A program made the position numbers and the translations under genes. 64,000 bases of DNA from Serinus canaria (taxonomy: Eukaryota; Chordata; Aves; Passeriformes; Fringillidae): the NCBI RefSeq assembly GCF_022539315.1, contig NC_066327.1, positions 15,168,995-15,232,994 on the forward strand. The letters are read 5' to 3'. The notes beneath the pieces were generated by a model. The model worked only from the letters and a program-made list of their open reading frames with translations, was not told where the DNA came from and searched no databases. Shown piece by piece: positions 12,840 through 23,200 of this stretch. Positions within the stretch are counted from its first letter, which is position 1. Each line of letters starts with the position of its first letter.

Positions 12840-13339
12840 NNNNNNNNNNNNNNNNNNNNNNNNNNNNNNNNNNNNNNNNNNNNNNNNNNNNNNNNNNNNN
12901 NNNNNNNNNNNNNNNNNNNNNNNNNNNNNNNNNNNNNNNNNNNNNNNNNNNNNNNNNNNNNNNNNNNNNNNNNNNNNNNNNNNNNNNNNNNNNNNNNNNN
13001 NNNNNNNNNNNNNNNNNNNNNNNNNNNNNNNNNNNNNNNNNNNNNNNNNNNNNNNNNNNNNNNNNNNNNNNNNNNNNNNNNNNNNNNNNNNNNNNNNNNN
13101 NNNNNNNNNNNNNNNNNNNNNNNNNNNNNNNNNNNNNNNNNNNNNNNNNNNNNNNNNNNNNNNNNNNNNNNNNNNNNNNNNNNNNNNNNNNNNNNNNNNN
13201 NNNNNNNNNNNNNNNNNNNNNNNNNNNNNNNNNNNNNNNNNNNNNNNNNNNNNNNNNNNNNNNNNNNNNNNNNNNNNNNNNNNNNNNNNNNNNNNNNNNN
13301 NNNNNNNNNNNNNNNNNNNNNNNNNNNNNNNNNNNNNNN
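12840..13339. other. Assembly gap, 500 Ns
   Basis: Exactly 500 unknown bases. A round number usually marks a gap of estimated or unknown size. It lies near a purine microsatellite and a long poly-A tract, so repeat-induced assembly failure is likely. Confidence 1.
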
Positions 13340-13903
13340 CATTATTTATCATCTCAAAGGATTGTTTTGTTCAACTTAGGGTGTGATAAAAGTTAATGGC
13401 ATTGAATTGTTTCCTCCCCAGCTCCTAGCTTTTCCCTTGATTTAGGGAATTAGCTTTTCTTCTGGACCTTATTTTTCTCCTGACACAGCCTGTGTTTCTC
13501 AGGAAGAGATTAAAAAAAGTGTTATGGATGATGGAAATCCTCGGGGGCCCATCACAGGAAAATGCTTCAGGAGCTGAAAAGCCAGCTATGATGATGGCCT
13601 TCATTTCTCTGCTCTTTGGTGGCAGCATTTCTGCTCTTGTTGCAGTTCTATAGATACTTTTCTTTTCCATACAGATATCACTTCCCTGGCACTGTGGTTA
13701 TGTTACTTTGGCCAAGGGAGCTCATCCTTCTAACACAGTGCTTAGATCCACTCAGGCTGAACCCCTGGGAGCTCAAATCCTTTTTAGGATGGCAGAAAGT
13801 AGCCAGGCTGGGAGAAGTGTCTTCCAGATGTGGAGTTACAAGAGAGAGAATGAAGCTTCCTTTCAGAAGCAGTAAATTCTTTCCTTTTCAAAATCTGCCA
13901 CAA

Positions 13904-13907
13904 AAAA

Positions 13908-13939
<32 letters not shown>

Positions 13940-13953
13940 AAGAAAGAAAAAAG
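13904..13953 (+). repeat. Long interrupted poly-A tract
   Basis: About 50 bases of A with a few G interruptions. No AATAAA lies just upstream, so it does not look like a processed-transcript tail. Confidence 0.95.
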
Positions 13954-14280
13954 GCTAAATATATATTTTTACTTTCCATTGACTTAGTTGCTTTTGCAAA
14001 GTGAAGCTAACAAGGAGAGGCATTGCTGGAAACAAAAGGCAGTGATTTGTCACTGACAGTTCATCGTTAATTGGGATCCTATTTGGTCTGAAAGACTGAG
14101 GGGAGAGTAATGAAAGGAGACTGAAATGAAAAACCCAGAGTGAATGCAGGAAAATAAATCACAACTCCCACACACAGCCACGACTGCAGGAGGCAAAAAT
14201 CATCCTCTGGATCCGTGGGAGAGGAGCAGCCACTGACCACGCAGACAGATGCAGACAGACAAGGCTATTTCAGTCCTGAG

Positions 14281-14690
14281 CTCTGGAAATTTGGGATATC
14301 AGGTCTGCCTTTGCCTGGAAATACTCTGGAAATTTGGGGTATCAGGTCTGGAAATACCCTGGAAATCTGGGGGTATCAGGTCTGGAAATACTCTGGAAAT
14401 TTGGGGTATTAGGTCTGCCTTTGCCTGGAAATACTCTGGAAATTTGGGGTATCAGGTCTGCCCTTGTCTGGAAATACTCTGGAAATTTGGGGTATCAGGT
14501 CTGGAAATATTCTGGAAATTTGGGGTATCAGGTCTGGAAGTACTCTGGAAATTTGGGATATCAGGTCTGGAAATACCCTGGAAATCTGGGGGTATCAGGT
14601 CTGCCTTTGTCTGGAAATACCCTGGAAATTTGTGGTATCAGGTCTGGAAATACCCTGGAATTTTGGGGTATCAGGTCTGCCTTTGCCTCC
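14281..14690 (+). repeat. Composite minisatellite (about 32/43-bp units)
   Basis: Units combine GGAAATTTGGGGTATCAG with GTCTGGAAATACTCT. Some copies carry an extra block of about 10-11 bp, GCCTTTGCCT or CCCTTGTCT, giving two unit lengths that alternate irregularly. About a dozen copies. Frames through it are repeat artefacts. Confidence 0.95.
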
Positions 14691-16406
14691 TGCCTTGTGC
14701 AGCTTGGGGCAGCCCCAAGCCAGGACAAAGCCCCTTGTTACACATTTCCATAAAGAGAAAAGGTGGAAAGAGAAAGAAAGGCAACATCCACAAGCAAACC
14801 AGAGTATGTGGCTTGTCAGCTCAAAGTGGGGTTTTTTGCTAAGGAAAGGTTTATTTTGTGAGGAAGGTTTGTGTGTGAGGGTTATCAGTCAGTGGATGAT
14901 TTATGGTGGGAATAATGTGATTAAACACAGGGCTTTCCCTGGAGTGGGTGCAGGTCCAAAGGGAGGAGAATGGAATGGGGTTTGCAGCTGTCTCTGGTAC
15001 CAGTGCTGCTCCTGGGAGGGGACAGCAGGGTCACCTCCCCCTCAGAAACCCTGACTGTGCCCAAGAAAATGGGCAGCAAAGAATGATCTAAATCAGAGGT
15101 AGCTCAGCTCCATCCTCAGCAACTCCCAGCCACAGGGAGCTCAGGGAGGAGGCAAGAGAATCACCCCTGTCCACACACAGATAAACGGGAGCAAAGTGAA
15201 ACACCTGGCCAGGGCAGGTGCACCAGGAATCCCCCTTGGCCTTGCCCCCATCTGCCTGCATCCCCAGGAGGGTTTTGGGGGGCTGTCTGTCCAGCTGCAG
15301 CTGATGCAGTGCTCAGGAGCAGACACTGCTCTGTCTCCCAGGGAGATTTGTTGTTCTCATGCTACTTTTTCTAAGAGAAAAGAAAAGCCCATTGTTGATG
15401 AAATCTTGTTTGGATGCAGGGACACATAAGAATGTTCCTCATGTTCAGGTGAAACTTCCTTGGCATCAGCTCCTGCCCCTTCCTCCAACTCCTTCCAGGG
15501 TTTTGGATCATTGCTACTTTGCTTCTCTTCCATCCCACCACCCTTAATGGTATCAGTCCTGAGGAAATTGCCTCCATTTTCGCATCTTTTCTCCTTTCTT
15601 TGTCTTTTATTTGTCATTTCCAGTGGGAGCAGCCCCTGCTGTCCCTCAGGCTGCAGTCCATGTCTGGCCTGATCACATCAGAATTTCAGCCAAGTGCTTC
15701 CCTGCTCCCTCCCACGAGGCTCCTCGTGCTTCAGAAGAGCTCCCCAAGGTCCACATCTCTGTTTTTAAGGCTTCCAGTTGCTGGGATCCTCCAAAAAATC
15801 TTACCAGATTAGATATCAAGATTGCTATTTATCCCACAGATTGATTGTGTCAACCTTAACTGTGCCCATGAACCACTAAGAGAAAAGGGCACAATTTTTC
15901 CTGTTTGCACTAAATTAGAGCTGGCTTTCTGAGCAAGAAACTCATGGGAAAGAAAGGTTCTCCTGCAGAGAAGTTACAGAAGATATGAGAAGAAAGCAAT
16001 TTGAGTGAACTGGCTTCTACACAAATGTATTGCTTAAATTATGAATAAAGCAGCTTTTGAATGGATCAGCTTCTGGAAATCCAAACCTGCCATTCTTCTG
16101 CCTTTGCAATACTTGCAGGAAGAAGCTACTTAGAATACAAGCAGTTTTTCAAATGTGAAAAAGGAGGGAAAACATTCTTTTGTTTTCATAAACACTTTTC
16201 TACTGCCATTGTTTTTTGCCATTCTTGTTTGCTGTCCTGTGTGTGCTGCAGCCCTTAAAACCCTACAGAAAAATCTCATTCACATTTTATGAGAGATTAG
16301 CTGGAGACACAGGACCTGCACTAACCTCCCTGCTGGGGGGTTGTGTTTCAGCTCAGGCTTTTTGTTCTTTCCGCAAGGGAAATGCAGTCAGAAAAGCTGA
16401 TCTGGG

Positions 16407-16832
16407 TTGGAGTTTGAAGAACTGAAGTTGGCCTTTCCTCCTCCATCAGCCTCACAGTCAGGAGGATTTAAAACTGCCATGAGTGGGAACAGCAGTGCCA
16501 CCAAATTTCCAAATCTGAGCAGGCTGAGTGGGTTTGAGCAGCCACCAATATTCAATATTGTCCAGTGCAGCCAATTGCATACAATTCTGCCTAAAAAAGC
16601 AGAGTTAAAGAGCAAAATCAGAGTAGGGAAACTGTGTGCTGATCACTCCTACACTGGGATTCCAAGTCATCCAGGAAATGTGAGATTCAGCAGCTTTGCC
16701 TTCGAATCCCTGAAACCAAACCAAGAAAACTTTCTCAGGATAAGAAAAAAACATCATCAAAGTTTCCAAAGTGACAAACAAGCACAGCTTTGTCATTACA
16801 TTCTGCAGCTACCTGAGGTAAACTTGCACTAG
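16407..16832 (+). other. Open reading stretch ending in a donor-like site, coding status unknown
   Basis: The frame is open for about 141 codons, with an internal ATG at 16479 in acceptable context (GCCATGA). It ends shortly after CCTGAG|GTAAAC, a plausible splice donor at about 16816. The inferred peptide has no recognisable domain. Chance frames of this size are expected in 64 kb, so this is recorded as an observation and not as a gene. Confidence 0.12.
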
Positions 16833-18917
16833 ATGCAAAGATTTTGCTGTATTTGGATGTTCCAGTGCCACATCCCATCCTCCTCATTTCTAATAACTGA
16901 TAAATAAATCAGAGCTCCTCGGGGGAGATTTTGGAGAATTGTGGAAATCACCTCCCCTTTCCTGGAGAAGAATGGATGACAAACTTCTGTCTTTTCTGTC
17001 TGCAGTATTCCATACAAAACACAGAGGTCTAGGATGCCCCAGTCACAGTCCTTTAACCCTTGCAGGGGAATAAACACAGGAATTTTCCTTCTGCCATGGC
17101 TTGTACCTGTCAGCTCCAGGGCCCCCACTGAGATGGCACCTGCAGGATCACATTCTCATTGAGCTGAATCTAATATAATTGCAAAAATATTGTGTCAAAC
17201 CCTGCTCTGGTGCAGGGCAGCCTTACCCCCCTCAGGACTATCAAACCTATTTCCACATGATCTGGGGAAAGGAGGAAAAAGATCCTGTGTCTCCCCTCAG
17301 CTCCATGACAGAACTGTGCTGACTTAAGGCAAAAATCTGTGAGTTTTTCTCCCAAACTGCCACTGAATTACCTGGGATTGCTTCACTGTCCCCTTGGATA
17401 AAAGGCTGGCAGGGAGGGATGGAGCTGATCAAGGTCTTCAGGCAGAGGAGTCTAAATATCTGTAAGAGGGATATAAACATGGGATGGAAATATCCCTGGT
17501 GTGTAAACGTGGGGATGCACGTGTCCCTGAACATGGACATTTGTCACCTGCTCACTGCACACAGCCCAGCTCCTCCACCTGGGCTGGGGCTCCTTTCCCA
17601 TCCTCTGGGTTTCTCTCCTGCAGGATCCCTCATTTGAGGAATGCATTGTCCTGAGGCCAGGGTTAAGGGCTGCAGAACCCCTTGGCTGATTAATCTGGAG
17701 CAGCCTGAGCTGCTGCTGAGAGCTGCAGGAGGTTTTAAAAACACAACCCCCAAACAGACACATCTACAACATCCCCAGCATTTCTAATTAAGTCACTGAT
17801 GGAAGTAAATTTTGCCTCTAAGCTGGTTTCATAATAAATCTCCAGCTAACAGCGCTGCACCTTCCAGAGTTTTTTGCCATCTGAGAAAAGAAATGGTTAT
17901 TAGAGGAATAGGGTGACCTTCAAATCTTTTCAGAGCTTTGCAATCATGGGCAGGAGTGTGCAAGGGTTCAGCAAATCTGCTCCTGCCTGTTTCCTGCTGC
18001 GCTGCAGTTTTGCTAATCAAGTGTAATTAAAATGAAAAAAAAAGAAGCAGCAATACAATACCATACACACAGAAATAGTCATCAGGGTGGCAGCAAAGTC
18101 ACTTTTGTGCAGGGGTTTGTTTCACATGCAGCACTGAATGCTCCCAAGCTGCTGCTCACATGAGTAATGTTCGTGGATCCCCGGGTTTTTCTGGGATTGC
18201 CTGGCTGAGGAAGGATTGCAGGATCCTCTCTGAACACCAACAGACACCTGGTTCTGCCACAAATGCAGTTTTCACCTTGTGATTCTCGCTATACCAGGTG
18301 ACATTAAGATTTTAATTTATTTGCTTCTTTTTAATTAGGTGACATTCGCCAGATGAGCTGCAGGAAAATTGGTGATTGCTGGTTCTGAAGAATTCCCATA
18401 AAAGCCAAAAAAAACCCCATGAGCATTGATGAACACAAATGTAACTGACTATTTTTGGTATCGTTTATTTTTCTTCAGATTTGCTAATAATACCAATTGA
18501 CAATAATAAATATTTTAATTTAGCAGTGGCATTAATCATCACCTTCACCCTCATCTCACGTCAGTGCTGACATTCAAACAGTGCTGATGATTTAGCAGAA
18601 TCATCCTGGATCCACACTCACACTCCCCACTGAAACAACTCTACTTCAACCAAACACATTTCTCTATAAACCCCACGGGATGGGACCCTCCAGGAGGGAA
18701 AATTTACTTGGTTTTAGGAGATGTTATTTCTGAACCTTGCCTGTATTATGTGTGCAACCCAAAATAATCTCAGTGCTCACTGAAGTTGCTTTATTAATAA
18801 TGATTTCTGTTTCACAGTTTGGATTGGTTTTTTTCTTTCTGTGATGGGTGACGACAGAAATTCACACAAAGAAAGCAAAAGCTTTAAAATAAAGGCTAAT
18901 AAAGTGAAAAGTGAAGG

Positions 18918-18961
18918 TTTCTAGAACTATATTTAAAATGAAGATTTCTAGAACTATATTT
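18918..18961. repeat. Short direct duplication (17 bp, 27-bp period)
   Basis: TTTCTAGAACTATATTT occurs twice, at 18918 and 18945, separated by ten AT-rich bases. Confidence 0.9.
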
Positions 18962-19834
18962 CTTTTTAATAGAATAAGAAAACAGCCTGCTAGATATTTA
19001 AATTTTTCAATCAGGGTAGCTGTTTTGCTCTTTATAAAAAAAAAAAAAAAGAGATAAATTAGGCAGTTTTAATTAAGCTCATCTCATTTTCATAATCCTC
19101 CTTCTCACCCACACTCTGATGGAAGGTCAGAGAAGTAACTGCGGAGGAACACGGCGCTGCAAGAACAAATTCTAATTATTGCAAAGGAAACTTAAACCCT
19201 TTTCTTTTCAAACACACAATTTTTCCCCTTTTCTGCTTAATTTTGAAAGTAATTTCTCAGTGCTATTCCTCTGTTTTGCAAAATGCAAACAGGGGGGTGC
19301 TGACAAATGCAGCATTATCAGTACGGAAAAACTGCTCCCAGGATTGACATTCCCATTCCCCACAGACTGAAATCACCTGATCCCAGAGCTGGGATCACTG
19401 AGCTGAGCCAGATCTGTCCTTTCCAGGGATGTGCAGCCTCAAAATCCCACTTTTCACCCCAATTCCACAGCCCTGCAGGGATCTCTGGACACAGATTGCT
19501 GCAGGGAAATGGGCTACTGGAATCCACAGGCATAAATAAATATAAATTAACCTGACTTCTCTGTATTTTGTGCTTCATTTATGAGGCAGTTTTTAATAAG
19601 GTTGTATTATACCAAAACATTATTACAGATAATATTTGTTATCACTCCAGCCTGTCATATGAGGCTGGCTGGGCTCAGGTTTCATTTCACAGCTCCCCTG
19701 ACAATGACTGAAATCCTGGTGTGTGCTCAGCACTGACCACCTTGGTTTTTGATGGAGCTATCAGAGGAGGAGGGCTCCATCCATCAGGCTGCCCTTAAAG
19801 GAAAGCCCTGGAGGAGCTCAAATCCCTGCCTTGC

Positions 19835-19957
19835 CTGTGGGTCCAACTCAGAATTAAAACAGAGTTAAAACAAACTGACAGAATTAAACACTGACTTTTG
19901 TCTGTGGGTCCAACACAGAATTAAAACAAACTGACAGAATTAAACACAGACTTTTGT
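19835..19957. repeat. Tandem duplication of 56-67 bp
   Basis: Two adjacent copies begin CTGTGGGTCCAAC and end GACTTTTGT. The first (19835-19901) has an 11-bp internal echo (AGAGTTAAAAC) that the second (19902-19957) lacks. Divergence is low, so the event is recent. Confidence 0.9.
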
Positions 19958-21598
19958 AGGTCGTGCTGCTGAAGAATTCATTGCCTTGCTTTGCCTGATT
20001 TACCTCTTACCTAATATTTTGGGTTTTTATTATTTTCCCCACAAAACTGTGCTTTTAAGAACTCCTCAGGTGTTTAACTGAGTTGTTTTCTTGCAGAAGG
20101 ATCAGATAAAACCTGCCAGTGAGCAACGAGGTGATGTCCCTTTTTGCAGTGATGGATAAACCCTGCCCAGCAATGCCAGGAGCCCTCGAGGCAGAGGAGC
20201 TCAGGGGGAGCAGCTTAAAGAGAGAGTGAGCCCAGGCAGCAGCTCTGGGCACCTGGGTGAGGTCTGCAGGTCTGTCCCTTCCTTGAACTCACTTAAACTC
20301 AGCTTTTCCCCCTTCCTTGGCATTATTTCCTGCTTGCTAACATCTCTGCCATGCACATTTGGCAGCTCTTTCACACCACTGAAGTTTAGGGATGGTTTTA
20401 TCTTCCCTGTGAGAACACACTCCAAAGCTTGCAAAGTTCACTGCACTTGTGTGCCCTTCCTCCTCTTCATCCAAAAGCAAGGAATATTTTTATTTTTACA
20501 CTTTAGAAGGCTTTTCAAGGTCTAGTAAACAATGCAGCCTAGTTTAAACCCACACAGAATAGGAAAGAGCCCTCTGCCTTGCTGACATTTGCTCTGAGGC
20601 AGAGGATTGGAGGTAAAATAATTCCTGCATGCTCCTGCAGCAGGCAGCAGGTCCTGAGCCCTCAGCAGGGCTCCAGGCTCCCCTGGAATTGATCCTCCCC
20701 TGGAATTGATCCTTCCTGACCACCTGGATCAGGGAAGAGCAGCAGCCCAGCCCAGCACTGAACTCTCCCTAACACCACAAGGATAATTGCAGGCTTCAAA
20801 ACCACTGAGAGCTTGGGGAAATCGAGACAGACATCCCAGCCATCCCTGACACAGCCAGCTCTTTCCAAAATCTGGAATTCTTGAGCTCAGGGCAGGGCAC
20901 AAGGCTTAGCCAGTGCGTCAGTTTGTGTCACAGCAACCCAATTCACTCGATGAGGCATCCAAGGGCTTTAATACCTGCTTGAGGGGCAATTTCCATCCCA
21001 AGGTTTTTCCACTGGCCAGGAAGCAGAAATCAGATGGAGCAAGGAGCCCAGAGTGCTGGCAAGTTTTGCAGCAAGCTGTGTTTGCAGGGATCTGGGAGGA
21101 GGCAGCAAACCTCCTGCTTGTGGCTTCTCCCTCTGTGGTTGCAATTAGCTGGGAGGGGAGCACAGATGTTCTGCAAAGAACTCCCATCCAAATTGAAGAT
21201 GTAAAATTGTTAGGGTGGCTCTAATTAATTTTCTGCCTCGGTTTAAATGACATCTTTATGTTGCAGCACTGAGCAGGAGGTTCTGAAGTGACTGGACCAA
21301 AATTGCTCACTGAATTTTGCTGCATGAAATGAATTTGGCCTGTTCTGATAAGCACATGCAGAGAGGATCTCATTTAATTGAATCCCCAGATTAAAAAATA
21401 TTTTCCAGAAGACATTACTGTGAAGTCTGGTGCGTTTCTGTTGTTTAATGCTGTTCTAATTTGTCCTAATTTCTTCTAATTGTGCTGGTGGAAGATGGAG
21501 TGGTTTCACATCACATCTGGAGTGTTTACAGGGATGGATCAGCCACATCAAATCTGTTTGGCCACAGCAGAACAGACCAGAAATGTTTTAATCTCACT

Positions 21599-21732
21599 TT
21601 ATCTCAGTGCTTGGTGGTACTGCTGAGTGGCTCTTGAAGCAGAAGTGCAGGGCTTGGATATTCCATGTCCAAAGGTTGGACTTGATGACCCTGGGGGTCT
21701 TTTCCAACCTAAATGATTCTGTGATTCTCTAA
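21599..21732 (+). mobile_element. CR1 LINE 3' end
   Basis: GGTTGGACTTGATGACCCTG, then a TCTTTTCCAACCT block, then ATGATTCTGTGATTCT is the canonical CR1 3' UTR and octamer tail. The last about 60 bp is unmistakable; the 5' limit is uncertain because the upstream part is diverged. Confidence 0.9.
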
Positions 21733-21839
21733 AAGAATAATTTTTTTTTACTAATAACATTTTTTTAGTTATAAATATTTGTATAGTTAACAAAAAATTG
21801 TTATATTGATCTACAACTGTATTTTTTCCCCCCTGACAG

Positions 21840-21916
21840 CCTGTCTGGTTATGGAAGAAGAAATGATCCTTGGTGTGTTGGAATATTTGGGTTGTATTGA
21901 AAGCACATCTTGGCAG
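21840..21916 (+). other. Exon-like segment with GC donor (speculative)
   Basis: A strong polypyrimidine tract and CTGACAG acceptor precede 77 bases that are open in one frame (two carry-over bases plus 25 codons). They end at CAG|GCAAGT, the ideal form of the rare GC donor class. The peptide is Glu- and Leu-rich with no family I can name. It lies about 110 bp after a CR1 tail. Chance is quite possible. Confidence 0.15.
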
Positions 21917-22857
21917 GCAAGTTTGATGCTGAGATTGTAATAATTTATACTGACCTGGTACTTGTTGAGAGAAAACTTAAATGTGAAATGTGCTTGGCTT
22001 ATTACAATGTTTTTAAGAAGCAGCTTGCAGTCCCATGGGAATGCAGGGACTGCTTTCAGAACATCAGGAAGGAAAAGGAGCTGCACACTAAAATTTGTTA
22101 GGGCAGATTCCACATCTGTAGAGGCCCAGGATGCTGTGGTTTGCAATAATTGAGAGTTCACACTATAGGGTGTCACTTTCTCCTGAAGTGCTTAGGAAAG
22201 CACACCCATAAATTGGTAATTACAGATTATTTACATATTTTTGGTTGCACTTCAGGCATTAATGAATTGAAATGTGTCGTTATTCTAACTCAGTATTCAA
22301 TATTCAAAGGGTGCCTTATCCCTCCTGAAAAAGAACCCTTTTTTGCAGTAGTCCCCCACCATGTAGTAGTAGTCCCCCCTTTTTTGTAGTAGTCCCCCAA
22401 ACATGACTAAGCAACATCTTTCAGCTACAAATCTGAGGGAGGGTGTGGGAGTGAGACGAGGGCACCCTCGTCCTCTTGGCAATCCAATCTTTAATCCAAA
22501 CAGAAATCCAGGGGTTAATTGAGGAGGTTTATAGAAATAACACAGATAAATAAATGCTCCTGCTCTTAAAATGCCTCAAAGTTTCACTGGAGGTGATCCT
22601 TGATCATGGAGAGAAAAACAGCAGCGGCTGTTTTGCCTGGAGCTGGGAAGTCAGTGTTCCGAAAAAAGTGTCAGGGAAAACCAGGGGAGAACACAGGGAG
22701 GTGAAGAGAGGGAAAGCTGCTCTCCCAGAGCCAGCACTGTGCCTGGCTACCAAAAAAAGCTTTGGTAGGGGGAGAAATTTCCATGTGAGGAGGGAGGAAA
22801 CTGGTGCCAGGCAAGCCCGGGTGCTCCGGAGCATCCACTGCCAGCAGGGAGAGGATG
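21917..22857. other. Unique non-coding sequence
   Basis: No gene recognised. It holds a small repeated motif, GTAGTAGTCCCCC, in three variants at 22346-22398. Confidence 0.55.
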
Positions 22858-22883
22858 CAGCAGCAGCAGCAGCAGCAGCACAG
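22858..22883 (+). repeat. (CAG)7 trinucleotide run
   Basis: Seven uninterrupted CAGs followed by CACAG. No surrounding coding evidence supports a polyglutamine or polyalanine reading. Confidence 0.9.
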
Positions 22884-22949
22884 AGCCTGCAGCTGAATCT
22901 GCATTGCTGAGCATGCTGGACATGCAGCAGGAAGGCAGGGGATGCAGAA

Positions 22950-23200
22950 CTGCACCAGGGAAAATACAGGTTGGATATTAGGGAAAGGTTTTTTACAGAA
23001 AGGGTGATAAAGTTCTGGAATGTTCTGCCCGGGGAGGTGGTGGAGTCCCCATCCCTGGGGGTGTTTAACAAAGCCTGGATGTGGCACTGGGTGCCAGGGC
23101 TGAGTTGGGTTGATGGAGCTGGGTTGGCTCCATGACCTTTAAGGTCTCTTCCAACCCAGTGACTCTGTGAATTCTGTGAATTCTGTGAATTCTGTGAATT
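22950..23200 (+). mobile_element. CR1 LINE 3' end with 9-bp tail repeat
   Basis: GGTTGGATATTAGGGAAAGG, a GGGAGGTGGTGGAGTCCCCA block and AGGTCTCTTCCAACCCAGTG follow the standard order of a CR1 3' terminus. The tail ends in four units of a 9-bp repeat (AATTCTGTG) instead of the usual 8-bp ATTCTGTG form. The element is 5'-truncated and carries no intact ORF. Confidence 0.95.

Larger units (their letters stand above)
14691..21598. other. Mostly unique non-coding sequence
   Basis: Long stretch with no recognised gene or element. Within it are a 142-codon open stretch at 16407-16832, small tandem duplications at 18918 and 19835, a 16-bp doublet at 20679-20711 and a poly-A tract at 19036. The stretch 18280-18370 repeats AGGTGACATT within AT-rich DNA and could be conserved, on texture alone. 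Confidence 0.55.

Noticed and set aside
14249..14842. Long plus-strand frames with repeating peptides
   Set aside because: Explained by the 32/43-bp minisatellite; the same is true of frames at 2926-3330, 6330-6838, 11956-12388 and 58143-58652.
21910..22101. Small plus-strand frame with several cysteines
   Set aside because: Cysteine spacing does not match a zinc-finger pattern I know; 63 codons is within chance.
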